64,000 bases of DNA from Dysgonomonas sp. HDW5A. GTDB taxonomy: Bacteria > Bacteroidota > Bacteroidia > Bacteroidales > Dysgonomonadaceae. This document shows, one piece after another, positions 25,713 through 34,363 of this stretch; the stretch's first letter is position 1; every line of letters starts with the position of its first letter. Location: positions 2,604,001 to 2,668,000 of the forward strand of contig NZ_CP049857.1 of the NCBI RefSeq assembly GCF_011299555.1, read 5' to 3'. The notes below the pieces were generated by a model. The model saw only the letters and a program-made list of their open reading frames with translations. It searched no databases and was not told the DNA's origin. The position numbers and the translations under genes were made by a program.

Positions 25713-26777
25713 ATGCCTTCATTAGCAGCTATATCTAAGATAGAATTTCCATTCAAAACAGATCAACAAAGTGTAAAAGAATATGCAAAAGGATTATTTT
25801 CACCTTCTTTTCCTGAAGTGGTGAGAATGTTGAGCGCATTTGATAATACTGAAATAATTACACGTAATTTATGTAAATCACTTGATTATTACTCACAAGT
25901 TCACTCCTTTCAGGAACAAAATCTGGAATATATCCGGCTTTCTCTTGAATACTCCGTTCAGGCAATTGAGGATTGTATAGCTACCGCACAAATAAGTAAG
26001 GAGGATATAACCGATATTATTTTCGTTTCTACAACCGGTCTTGCTACACCAAGTATGGATGCTTTGATAATCAATAAAATGAAATTGAATCAGCATGTCA
26101 ATCGTATGAGTATATTTGGTTTGGGATGTGGAGGAGGAGTTTCAGGCTACGCTAAAGCATGCACCTTGGCTAAGGCGAATGCAGATGCCGTAGTGTTGTT
26201 TGTGGCTGTTGAATTGTGTTCTCTCACTTTTTTGCGTGACGATTTTACCAAGAGTAATTTTATAGGCTCCAGTTTATTTTCGGATGGAATCGCAGCCTGT
26301 TTAATTGTCGGAGATAATTATGCAAATAAGGCTAAAAGCAAAATATCATTTCTTGCTAACGAAAGTAAACTGTATTTTGATTCGCTTGATATTATGGGAT
26401 GGAATTTTACCGATAGTGGTTTTAAGGTTTTATTCTCTTCGGGTATCCCCAATATTATAGCTAATAATGTAAAGCATGATGTAAGTTCGTTTTTAGCTAA
26501 AAATAATCTGGAGATTTCAGATATAAAAAACTTTATATTTCATCCCGGAGGCAAAAAAGTACTCACCTCTTATGAAGAAGCATTAGGAGTAGAAGGCGAT
26601 TTTTTGAAGACAACAAGAGAGGTCATGAATAATTACGGCAATATGTCGAGTGCTACTGTATTATATGTATTGGAAAGATTCTTTACTCACGATTTCGAAG
26701 ACGGCTATGGTTTGATGATGTCGATGGGACCCGGTTTCTCGTGCGAAATGGTTTTACTTCAAATGACAAAACAATAA
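25713..26777 (+). CDS. Type III polyketide synthase (chalcone/stilbene synthase family)
   Basis: The 354-aa protein starts at ATG 25713; an upstream TTG is unlikely. The thiolase-fold signatures are clear: DIIFVSTTGLATPS, nucleophile C139 in IFGLGCGGGVSGYAKA, the catalytic His in NFIFHPGGKKVL (about 276) and Asn in MNNYGNMSSATVLYVLE (about 309), with GPGFSCEMVLLQ at the C-terminus. It condenses an acyl starter with malonyl units to give pyrones or resorcinols. The next gene, one base away, encodes an ICMT-type methyltransferase, the pairing known for methylated alkylpyrones. Starter length cannot be read from sequence. Confidence 0.93.
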   Translation: MPSLAAISKIEFPFKTDQQSVKEYAKGLFSPSFPEVVRMLSAFDNTEIITRNLCKSLDYYSQVHSFQEQNLEYIRLSLEYSVQAIEDCIATAQISKEDITDIIFVSTTGLATPSMDALIINKMKLNQHVNRMSIFGLGCGGGVSGYAKACTLAKANADAVVLFVAVELCSLTFLRDDFTKSNFIGSSLFSDGIAACLIVGDNYANKAKSKISFLANESKLYFDSLDIMGWNFTDSGFKVLFSSGIPNIIANNVKHDVSSFLAKNNLEISDIKNFIFHPGGKKVLTSYEEALGVEGDFLKTTREVMNNYGNMSSATVLYVLERFFTHDFEDGYGLMMSMGPGFSCEMVLLQMTKQ

Positions 26778-26778
26778 T

Positions 26779-27270
26779 ATGGCGTTTATCCTTTTTATCT
26801 CATTTGTGATTTTGTTGCGTATCGGAGAGTTAGTGCTTGCCCGTAGCAATGAACGGTGGTTGTTACAGCAGGGTGCGGTCGAATATGGGAAGGAACATTA
26901 TCCTTTTATGGTTGCACTTCACGCTTCATTCTTCGTCTCGTTAATTATTGAATACTCTCTTACTCAAACAGTATATTTCAATGTTTATCTGTTTATTTTA
27001 TTTTTGATACTGATTGCATTTAAGGCTTGGATTATTTCGTCTTTAGGTAAATTCTGGAATACGAAGATATATCGTGTATCCAATTTTCCGTTGATAAATA
27101 AAGGTCCTTACAGATATTTAAAACATCCCAATTATATAGTGGTAATTGCCGAGATAGCCATTATACCTCTTGTATTTCAGTTATATTACACTGCCATTAT
27201 TTTTACTCTGCTTAATGCTGTGATGTTGGCTTTCAGAATTAAAGAAGAAAATAAAGCTTTGAGGCTTTGA
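26779..27270 (+). CDS. Isoprenylcysteine carboxyl methyltransferase (ICMT)-like membrane methyltransferase
   Basis: The 163-aa protein has four to five membrane helices and the ICMT C-terminal motif: NKGPYRYLKHPNYIVVIAE (about 111-129), with the SAM-binding RY-x-x-HPNY, and the terminal FRIKEENKAL. In bacteria such enzymes act on type III PKS products, O-methylating alkylpyrones. It begins 1 bp after the PKS stop, so the two are co-transcribed and probably coupled. Confidence 0.9.
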   Translation: MAFILFISFVILLRIGELVLARSNERWLLQQGAVEYGKEHYPFMVALHASFFVSLIIEYSLTQTVYFNVYLFILFLILIAFKAWIISSLGKFWNTKIYRVSNFPLINKGPYRYLKHPNYIVVIAEIAIIPLVFQLYYTAIIFTLLNAVMLAFRIKEENKALRL

Positions 27271-27321
27271 GTATTTTCTCAATTATTTAGTGCATACTTG
27301 AAACTAATTCAATTATTAAGC

Positions 27322-28041
27322 TTAATTGTTTATTTGTTCAGTATGCTCTCTTTTTGATGATTTACGTTTTTTGTTCTTCATTTCCACTATGTTAGTTATA
27401 TATACGGTGAAAATAGGAAACATCATCATCCCCAATGCTGCCAAAACAACAGACAATATCCTTCCAACTCCCGTTTGTGCATAAATATTGGAACCTACGG
27501 TTGTGACATTCATAAACGCCCACCATAAACAATCAGAATAATTTAAGACCTGAGGATTTACTTTATGTTCCAGTACAAAGAACATAAGGCTGGAAAAGTA
27601 TACTATGGCTATTAGGATAGTAATATAAGAAACAAAGAGTCCGGATATCTTATTCTTTGTTAGCCAACTGACAACAGTAGCCAAAGCATAACCACCTCTT
27701 ATTAACGGTATAAAGCGAATCAGGTAGTTTACTTCGGGTGAGAATGTGATCTGATAATGTTCTATTATACTGAGATAAGGAATGGATATTATGAGAAATA
27801 TGAAATTTGTACTGATGAAATGCCACTTGCGGTCGGATAGAATTAATTCTAAAACGAAGTCAAACAGAAAGAATATACAAACCCACAGTTGTATTTTCAT
27901 ATATGAACCTTGTGTAAGGAACGATATATTATTAAATGTATCAACAGAAATACATATTATCAGAAAAACAGAAAGCAAAATAATGATAATATGTAGTATA
28001 TCAAGAAATTTATCCTTTGTGAAAGCATATTTTGTAAGCAT
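27322..28041 (-). CDS. Voltage-gated-like ion channel with atypical filter
   Basis: The 239-aa protein has six predicted membrane helices. Residues about 20-130 resemble a voltage-sensor module ending in an S4-like LIRFIPLIRGGYAL, and the pore region near 170-195 reads WWAFMNVTTVGSNIYAQT, then a last helix. The filter is TVGSN rather than the potassium TVGYG, so selectivity is uncertain. The C-terminus is basic (KNKKRKSSKREH). It is convergent with the ICMT gene (51-bp gap) and unrelated in function as far as I can tell. Confidence 0.82.
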   Translation of the reverse strand: MLTKYAFTKDKFLDILHIIIILLSVFLIICISVDTFNNISFLTQGSYMKIQLWVCIFFLFDFVLELILSDRKWHFISTNFIFLIISIPYLSIIEHYQITFSPEVNYLIRFIPLIRGGYALATVVSWLTKNKISGLFVSYITILIAIVYFSSLMFFVLEHKVNPQVLNYSDCLWWAFMNVTTVGSNIYAQTGVGRILSVVLAALGMMMFPIFTVYITNIVEMKNKKRKSSKREHTEQINN

Positions 28042-28221
28042 CGAATTTATTTATTTTAGAATTTCAGATTATTCTTTTACAACTAAACAATATAGAATGA
28101 ATAGTTGTTTAATCAGACGACTATTGATGTATGCAAAATTATAATAATATTTAAACAAACTTTATTGTGACTTGATTTGTTTAGAATGTGAGAACTCAAA
28201 AATTGACATAAATTTAGAAAT

Positions 28222-28755
28222 ATGAAAAAAGCTTTATTTTTATTAGCATCAATCGTGTTGGTCTTATCAGGATGTAAGACTCAGGATCCTGCGGTTAAAG
28301 AGGCGAAAAATGCAGAGAAAGAATTCAAGTTTCAAAAAGCAGTAGAGGCTTTAAATAGTCATGAATTTGTGCTTGAAGCAGACCGTGTTACTTTTAAAAA
28401 TGGGCGTTATAGCTATGTATCTCCCAGTACAAACTTTGTTTCTATGACTGGTGACAAAGCTACCATACAGTTGGCATTCAACTCACCATATGCCGGACCT
28501 AACGGGATGGGTGGTATTACAGTAGACGGAACAGCATCGAATATCAAGACAAAGACAGACAAAAAAGGAAATGTTACTTTCTCTATGAATGTATTTGGTA
28601 CCGGAGTATCAGCAGTGGTAACTATTAATATGGTAGCCGGCAGTAATCAATGTACAGCAATAGTAACACCCAACTTTAATAGTCGGGTTATAACTTTTTC
28701 GGGTTATTTATATCCGAAATCCGAATCGGATGTGTTTAAAGGTAGGGCACTATAA
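28222..28755 (+). CDS. DUF4251 lipoprotein
   Basis: The 177-aa product has a lipoprotein signal (ASIVLVLSGCKTQ, cysteine about 18), a charged helix (AKNAEKEFKFQKAVEAL) and the DUF4251 beta domain: FVLEADRVTFKNGRY, FVSMTGDKATIQLAFNSPY, GITVDGTASNIKTKTDKKGN and AIVTPNFNSRVITFSGYLYP. The family is widespread in Bacteroidales and has no known function. It lies between two condensing-enzyme genes but its long flanks suggest independent transcription. Confidence 0.88.
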   Translation: MKKALFLLASIVLVLSGCKTQDPAVKEAKNAEKEFKFQKAVEALNSHEFVLEADRVTFKNGRYSYVSPSTNFVSMTGDKATIQLAFNSPYAGPNGMGGITVDGTASNIKTKTDKKGNVTFSMNVFGTGVSAVVTINMVAGSNQCTAIVTPNFNSRVITFSGYLYPKSESDVFKGRAL

Positions 28756-28935
28756 TCGATCGTGAATATGGCTTACAATACATGGTAGTCTGATTTTTTT
28801 TGAAAATATTTAAAAACTGACTTTTTGTTAAAATAAATATAAAAAACAAGATCAAATAATAACTTTATGATTAAATCGAACGCCAGATTTTGATTTTGTA
28901 AATATATTTATAGATTAAAATCAAACTATTCAATC

Positions 28936-29883
28936 ATGTATATTAACGCTATAGGTTATTACGTTCCTGACCAACGAATTTCAAACGATCACTTTAAGGA
29001 TATTAACGGACTCGATGCAAATTGGATATATCAACGAACCGGCATCCTGACCAGATCCAGAGCTACAGAAGAAGAAACTATGGATTATATGTGTACAGAG
29101 GCAGTGTTGAAGGCATTGCCTCTGTTACCATATAGTGAAACTGATATAGATCTTATTATATTTGCTTCATACACTTTGTCTGATACTATTGGTACAACAG
29201 CTCATGTTATTCAAAGGCAATTTGAAATGAGAAAGGCTAAAGTATTTCATATCTCATCAGCCTGTTCATCGGCAGTGAATGCGATGGAAATTATACAATC
29301 TTTTTTTAAGACTCATATAGCAACAAAGGCTTTGCTTATTTGTGCCGAACGGAATTCAAGTTATTCGGATGACAAAGATCCTATGTCGGGTCATTTATGG
29401 GGAGATGCAGCTACTGCATACTTTTTTTCATCAGAAAAATACTCGGATGATGAATTAAGAGTTGTGGATATAACAACGCAAGGGTTAGCCCATATTGGGC
29501 ATGGACCTAAGGCCGTGACTCTTGATCTGACGAGTGGTGACCTACGAATGCCATATGGCAGAGACGTATTTATGCGAGCTTGTACTTATCTGGTGCAAAA
29601 TACGAAAGATATTCTGGATAAAAACGGATATGTTATTAATGACCTCTCTTACTTTATAGGACATCAGGCCAATAAAAGAATAATATCGCATGTACTCAAG
29701 GAATTGGATATTTCAGAGGATAAAACAATGACTAATATTGAGGAGTTAGGCAATACGGGATCTACAAGTGCCCTTTTGGTTCTTGCTCAAAATTATGATA
29801 AGATCCGTGAAGATGATCTGATTTGCCTCTCCGTTTTTGGTGGTGGGTATTCAGCCGGAACATGTTTGTTGTTGAAAAATTGA
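28936..29883 (+). CDS. 3-oxoacyl-ACP synthase III (KAS III)-like condensing enzyme
   Basis: The 315-aa protein has the full KAS III triad: Cys in ISSACSSAVNAMEI (about 113), His in FIGHQANKRI (about 241) and Asn in ELGNTGSTSALL (about 274), with GGGYSAGTCLLLKN at the end. The N-terminal ANWIYQRTGILTRSRA is also family-typical. Standard FabH genes lie in plsX/fabD clusters; this one stands alone 2 kb from a type III PKS. It may prime a dedicated fatty acyl chain or belong to secondary metabolism. A 22-bp palindromic terminator follows. Confidence 0.9.
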   Translation: MYINAIGYYVPDQRISNDHFKDINGLDANWIYQRTGILTRSRATEEETMDYMCTEAVLKALPLLPYSETDIDLIIFASYTLSDTIGTTAHVIQRQFEMRKAKVFHISSACSSAVNAMEIIQSFFKTHIATKALLICAERNSSYSDDKDPMSGHLWGDAATAYFFSSEKYSDDELRVVDITTQGLAHIGHGPKAVTLDLTSGDLRMPYGRDVFMRACTYLVQNTKDILDKNGYVINDLSYFIGHQANKRIISHVLKELDISEDKTMTNIEELGNTGSTSALLVLAQNYDKIREDDLICLSVFGGGYSAGTCLLLKN

Positions 29884-29907
29884 TAGAGAATCATTTCAAT
29901 ATAAGAA

Positions 29908-29959
29908 CTATAATACAAAATTTGCGGAGATAGCCACCTCCGCAAATTTTGTATTATAG
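29908..29959. terminator. Bidirectional terminator with a 22-bp perfect stem
   Basis: Arms 29908-29929 and 29938-29959 are perfect complements over 22 bases (core TTTGCGGAG), with an 8-nt loop. It lies between convergent KAS III and DUF6377 genes. Confidence 0.9.
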
Positions 29960-29981
29960 CCTTTAAAAGGAACCGGGTTGA

Positions 29982-31637
29982 TTATTTTCGGAAAGTCCCG
30001 ATCTTTTTTACTGTCCAGTCAAAATCTTCACGCGAAATTTTAGCTTTATTTTTTGTTTTAGCCCTGTAGTTATAGATTGTATTGACAGAATACCCTAGAA
30101 AATTGGCAATTTTACCACTGTCATCAATTCCTAATCTGATAAGTGCATATATTCTAAGTTCATTATTTAGAGTTTCTCCCTTTTTTAGACTGATTTGTTC
30201 TTCATCCATCAACAAAGAGTTGAATTTTTCCACAAAATCAGGAAACAGATGGGTAAACATAATATCAAAATTGCGGAACAGCTCTTTCAGTTCATCATCC
30301 TTCATATTATTATTCTTGGTCATTTTATAAAGGCTTTCGATCTGCTTTTCTTGTATTTTTTTATTTATAGTCTTTCTGAGAGCATCTAGTTTATCTATAT
30401 ATTTAGAACATTCGTCCAGAAAATATCCAATGTATTCTTCTTTAATCTGATTGGCCTCTACAACTTCCATATTCAGCTTGCGAAGTTCGTTGTTCATATT
30501 ATGTAATTTCTGATTCAGAGTATTTAATTCGAGATTGGCTTCTTTTAACCGCTTTCCGATTATGATTCCCTTCTTCATCTGCTTATACACATAAAAAATA
30601 GATACAGTGAGCAAAACCAACAATATGCTTATCAATATCAGAAAAAGCCGTAATTTGTTATTCTGCTCTTCAGTTTTTTTTTGATATGCTTTTTCTATTA
30701 TTGTTTGAATGCTTAGAATCTCCGAACTTCTGAAACGTGTATTGTAATCATTTATATTATCTAACGAGAAGCGGACATACTTGTATGCCCGATCGATATT
30801 TCCTTCCTGCATAAGCATGTTGGCCAGAATAGGTATAGATGCATTGTCTCTGATGGATGATTGAATATCCGAAATGGCGGATAATATCAAGTATTTTTTT
30901 TCCATAATCGTATCGTTGTTTTTGCGGTACAGTAAAGAGCGATTAAAAGTGACCAATGCATATTCAGGAGTTCCTATTACAGTCATGCTTAATCGTCTGT
31001 TATTTACAAGTAGTGCATCCGAAATGCGTCCATCGATTCTTAATTGGATTTCCTCTATCCTGAGATATGCCTCCGATGATTTATCGGCAATATTAGATAA
31101 TGTATCCCTAAAGGCTTTTGCCATTTGTTGATATCGTGATTTATCCCTGTTATTATGAGAGTATAAGCCTAAACTATTGTAGATGATTCTTTGGGTTGAA
31201 TAGTATTCTATCATTTGTGATTTATCCAGATAATCTCTATTTACACGGTCAATCATGTCTATAGCTTCTTTGTACATACCCAATATGGCAAAAAGATTCG
31301 CCATAGCTATAGAGGTATCGTTTATCTTGGTTTGATCTTTTAAGATAGCAGCTAAGTCAAGATTTTTATTCAGATAAGCAATTGCAGAATCGGATATATA
31401 CGATTTATATTCTTTGTACAGAAGAGTATTTAATGCATAGGCATTGTTTATGGATAAATTAGTGCTGTTACTTTCCGTTTTTAATTCTTTAATTCTTATT
31501 TCTTTGAGTTCAATATAGATATCCTTTTTTTTTATCTTATTGTCTAATTCGATGAATAATGAATCCAGTTCATTATTAGCTTGGCAAGGATGAATAGTAA
31601 GGAGAAAGAGAATAAAAAAGAGCGAAAGATTTCTCAT
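29982..31637 (-). CDS. DUF6377 membrane-anchored TPR regulator
   Basis: The 551-aa protein has a signal peptide (LFFILFLLTIHPCQANN), a helical TPR-like sensor part (about 25-320), one membrane helix (LRLFLILISILLVLLTVSIFYVY, about 326-348), a coiled coil (about 360-405) and a cytoplasmic DUF6377 end with an HTH-like stretch, IANFLGYSVNTIYNYRAKTKNKA (about 512-534). It resembles the Bacteroides one-component membrane regulators. It is followed by the shared 22-bp terminator; the adjacent ROK gene lies upstream in the same direction. Target genes are unknown. Confidence 0.85.
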   Translation of the reverse strand: MRNLSLFFILFLLTIHPCQANNELDSLFIELDNKIKKKDIYIELKEIRIKELKTESNSTNLSINNAYALNTLLYKEYKSYISDSAIAYLNKNLDLAAILKDQTKINDTSIAMANLFAILGMYKEAIDMIDRVNRDYLDKSQMIEYYSTQRIIYNSLGLYSHNNRDKSRYQQMAKAFRDTLSNIADKSSEAYLRIEEIQLRIDGRISDALLVNNRRLSMTVIGTPEYALVTFNRSLLYRKNNDTIMEKKYLILSAISDIQSSIRDNASIPILANMLMQEGNIDRAYKYVRFSLDNINDYNTRFRSSEILSIQTIIEKAYQKKTEEQNNKLRLFLILISILLVLLTVSIFYVYKQMKKGIIIGKRLKEANLELNTLNQKLHNMNNELRKLNMEVVEANQIKEEYIGYFLDECSKYIDKLDALRKTINKKIQEKQIESLYKMTKNNNMKDDELKELFRNFDIMFTHLFPDFVEKFNSLLMDEEQISLKKGETLNNELRIYALIRLGIDDSGKIANFLGYSVNTIYNYRAKTKNKAKISREDFDWTVKKIGTFRK

Positions 31638-31652
31638 AGTGATAATAATTTT

Positions 31653-31667
31653 AAGGTCTTAAACCTA
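31653..31667. repeat. Degenerate 15-nt AAGGTCT element
   Basis: AAGGTCTTAAACCTA keeps the left arm of the dispersed palindrome and only part of the right arm. It lies 16 bp upstream of the DUF6377 start. This is the weakest copy. Confidence 0.25.
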
Positions 31668-31883
31668 TTTGTTACTTAGGTAAGTATAAATGCAACTATC
31701 GATTTATAGCTGAGATGGAGTTGTATTGTATACTTACGATTACTTAAGAGTCAAAAATAAAAGTTTGGCTAAAAATTAGAACTGTTCAAAAGATGATCTA
31801 GTTTTATTAAGTAGACGCCTGAGCTGCCTTCTTAATTAACATAGAGCTTATAGAATTAAGGTTATAGAACTAAAACAGGATGT

Positions 31884-32831
31884 TTATTTATTTATCGCTA
31901 CAGCTGCTGCACCGATTAGTCCTGCATCCTGAGGAGTAAATCGGCTTAATACGATATTATGAGGATCTAAACGTAAATTTGCCTTACTCAGTATTTTGAT
32001 AATCCTCTGGTATATGAAGTTATTTGCCATAATAGTTCCTCCTATAATAACCTTATCGGGATTGCTTATTCTGATTAAGTTCATGATTAAACCTGCTATT
32101 CCATTAACAGCATTATCAACCAGTTGTGTGCAAAGACTGTCACCTTGTTGGGATAGAAAGTAAATCTCTTTAATATCTACTTTAATCTTTTCGTCGTGCG
32201 GTATATAAAGATTAGTTGAGTAAGTATTGCTTAATAATCGTGCGGATTTATCAAAACCGGCTTCTCCGGCAATACATTCCACACAATTGTACCGCCCACA
32301 GTTGCATTTGATCCCAATATCTATTCCTACATCCATGTGTTTTACATCTTGTATCCCAAAATATGAACTGTGAGTTAACTGTGTATCTACAACAAATACA
32401 GCATCGATATCGGAACCAATATTTATGTAAACGAAATTATCCGGATGCTTTTCGTTTCCCCATAATCTTTCAGCCTTCGTTATGCTCTTTATATTGGTCT
32501 CTATGTAGCATGGTATACCATACACTCCATGTAAAGCTTTAGCTAAATGTATGGGACGGTTGCCTTTTGAATCATTTTGCAACCAGACTCCATCTCTATT
32601 ATTTACATTTCCCACAAGGCTGATTCCCATTGCGATAGGTCTTGATTCTGTAGCCCACCCATCCGTTACTATATAGTCTTCGAGCGATCGTTTAATAACA
32701 GCAAGGGTTGTTGTCTGATTGATATAACCAATTCCGTATCTTTTGGAGTGAAGAATTTCCCCTTTTGCATTTACCTCTCCGATATGTAATTCTGATCTGC
32801 CTAAATCGATTGCCAGATAGGTCTCTTTCAT
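31884..32831 (-). CDS. ROK-family protein with degenerate catalytic motifs
   Basis: The 315-aa protein has ROK architecture without an HTH. The zinc site is kept (H165 and C176, C178, C183 in KCNCGRYNC) and so is the late adenosine motif VIIGG. The catalytic parts are not: DLGRSELHIG replaces D-x-GGT at phosphate site 1, ETNIK (111-115) replaces E-N-D-A-N and so lacks the catalytic Asp, and GSDID (139-143) replaces GTGIG. Sugar kinase activity is therefore doubtful; a sensor or scaffold role is likelier. It is the gene upstream of the DUF6377 regulator, transcribed the same way, 246 bp apart. Confidence 0.85.
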   Translation of the reverse strand: MKETYLAIDLGRSELHIGEVNAKGEILHSKRYGIGYINQTTTLAVIKRSLEDYIVTDGWATESRPIAMGISLVGNVNNRDGVWLQNDSKGNRPIHLAKALHGVYGIPCYIETNIKSITKAERLWGNEKHPDNFVYINIGSDIDAVFVVDTQLTHSSYFGIQDVKHMDVGIDIGIKCNCGRYNCVECIAGEAGFDKSARLLSNTYSTNLYIPHDEKIKVDIKEIYFLSQQGDSLCTQLVDNAVNGIAGLIMNLIRISNPDKVIIGGTIMANNFIYQRIIKILSKANLRLDPHNIVLSRFTPQDAGLIGAAAVAINK

Positions 32832-32872
32832 GTTTATATTCTGATTTTCCTTTTATTCGAAGTTGTTTTAAT

Positions 32873-32903
32873 CAAAAAGAATCCTGATATGCTCGGGATT
32901 CTG
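32873..32903 (-). terminator. Terminator after the BamA-like gene (leftward)
   Basis: A 10-bp stem with one G-U pair (AGAATCCTGA with TCGGGATTCT, 32878-32903) and a 5-nt loop is followed on the minus strand by TTTTT. It lies about 160 bp past the BamA-like stop. Confidence 0.65.
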
Positions 32904-33063
32904 TATTTTAGTCAAATATACTTTGTTGCCGGAAACAAACCTCTACGTGAGGATAAAATAGTGAATTGTTAATCTGTTGCAGGTGTTTTAATTTGTTGAT
33001 ATCGAGTAGGTAGTAGCTGTGCTTGTTGTTGAATAAAGTGGGTAATATATCAGCCGTTTTTGT

Positions 33064-34269
33064 TTAGAATACTTCATTCAGGGAGATGAAAAGACCTTGT
33101 GAACCATTCGTAGCCCATCCATAATCTAGGTTGACATTCGAGCGGCTTTTCTTATTGATCATAACACGAAGCCCCAGTCCATAAGCCAGATTTATATTCT
33201 GAAAGAGATTGATATCCTCCGTGCGACTGCTTGCTGTAGTTGTGTTCGCAAAAATAACTCCGCCTAACAGATCGCTATTTCGCTGCAAGGGAAAACGATA
33301 TTCGACTTCTGTATATACTAAATCTTCGCCTCTGAAACGCCCCGATGTATATGATCTTCCCGATCGGCTGAACATATCCCAACCGATGGCAGGCAAGTTC
33401 ATGTAGGGCAAGTTGCCGCTTGTGACAAACCATCCGTAAGTCCATAACGCAATCATATGGCGTGGACGCTCTTCCGAAAGATTGAAGTAATCCCGATATT
33501 CTAACCACAGTGTACTCGAATTTTGTGTGCTTCCTATGAATTTGGGATTTATCCGCCAGCTGGCAAACGCATAGCGTCCCGAATAAGGGTTGGCTATATT
33601 ATCCCTGCTGTCGTACATCAGGTTTAATGATATACCCGATACCGTATTGCCCGTTGTGCTGAAATTTTTAAGCGTATTGTATCTATAATGTTGTGTTATC
33701 TGTTGAGGTATTGTATCCAGATTGAGCAAGTGATCGTCTATATCATATATTACATCCAAGTGGTAGCCTAAGCCGTAGAAAAAGCGAGTGTCTTCGTACC
33801 TTCTCAATCCCGTCATGTATGCCCTTATCAGATCATATTCTATCATCTGATGTTTTTTGAGATAATGCCTTTCCGAGTATCCATAATCGTTATTTACTAT
33901 CGGATGTATTGATCCGCTTCCCGTACCTAGTCCGTATGTTGGTTGAGAGGTCATCTGATACCTCAGGTCTGCCATAATGTTCCACTTGTCTCCCTCCAAG
34001 AAGGTATTCCCTCTGACGCTGAAAAGTAATTGCTGGTTAGTGGTATAAACCAGTGCACCTACAACGGACGACATGCTTGTATTTTGGCTATTCCCCATAT
34101 GCCAGGTAAATCCGGGAGAAACACCATAGGCAAATCCAACCGTAGGATTTGTTGCAATAACGGGAAAGGGTATAATATTTACTTTCCTTCCTTCTTCCTG
34201 ACTTTTGGCAGTGAAAGATATGCATATACATACCATTATCAGGTAAATAGTTATTAAGGCTTTTCTCAT
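33064..34269 (-). CDS. BamA/TamA-family outer-membrane barrel (no POTRA)
   Basis: The start is placed at ATG 34269, giving 401 aa with a signal peptide (ITIYLIMVCICISFTAKSQ); a further upstream ATG at 34326 would bury it. The barrel has an Omp85-like C-terminal half: GRYAFASWRIN, DMFSRSGRSYTSGRFRGEDLVYTEVEYRFPL with the conserved RGxx(L/Y) lid motif as RFRGEDL, and YGLGLRVMINKKSRSNVNLDYGW. POTRA domains are missing, so it is not the essential BamA. Likely a surface antigen (D15-like) of unknown cargo. Confidence 0.82.
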   Translation of the reverse strand: MRKALITIYLIMVCICISFTAKSQEEGRKVNIIPFPVIATNPTVGFAYGVSPGFTWHMGNSQNTSMSSVVGALVYTTNQQLLFSVRGNTFLEGDKWNIMADLRYQMTSQPTYGLGTGSGSIHPIVNNDYGYSERHYLKKHQMIEYDLIRAYMTGLRRYEDTRFFYGLGYHLDVIYDIDDHLLNLDTIPQQITQHYRYNTLKNFSTTGNTVSGISLNLMYDSRDNIANPYSGRYAFASWRINPKFIGSTQNSSTLWLEYRDYFNLSEERPRHMIALWTYGWFVTSGNLPYMNLPAIGWDMFSRSGRSYTSGRFRGEDLVYTEVEYRFPLQRNSDLLGGVIFANTTTASSRTEDINLFQNINLAYGLGLRVMINKKSRSNVNLDYGWATNGSQGLFISLNEVF

Positions 34270-34363
34270 GAGGGCTTCTTGAACAGTGATTATCTTATTG
34301 AACCAATTTAGGGTTAAATAGTTCACTGTTTAAAGGACTGTATTTATAACAAGAAGCTGTCTA

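Noticed and set aside
33064-34326. Possible essential BamA
   Set aside because: No POTRA domains, only about 400 residues; a D15-like surface barrel is the better call.
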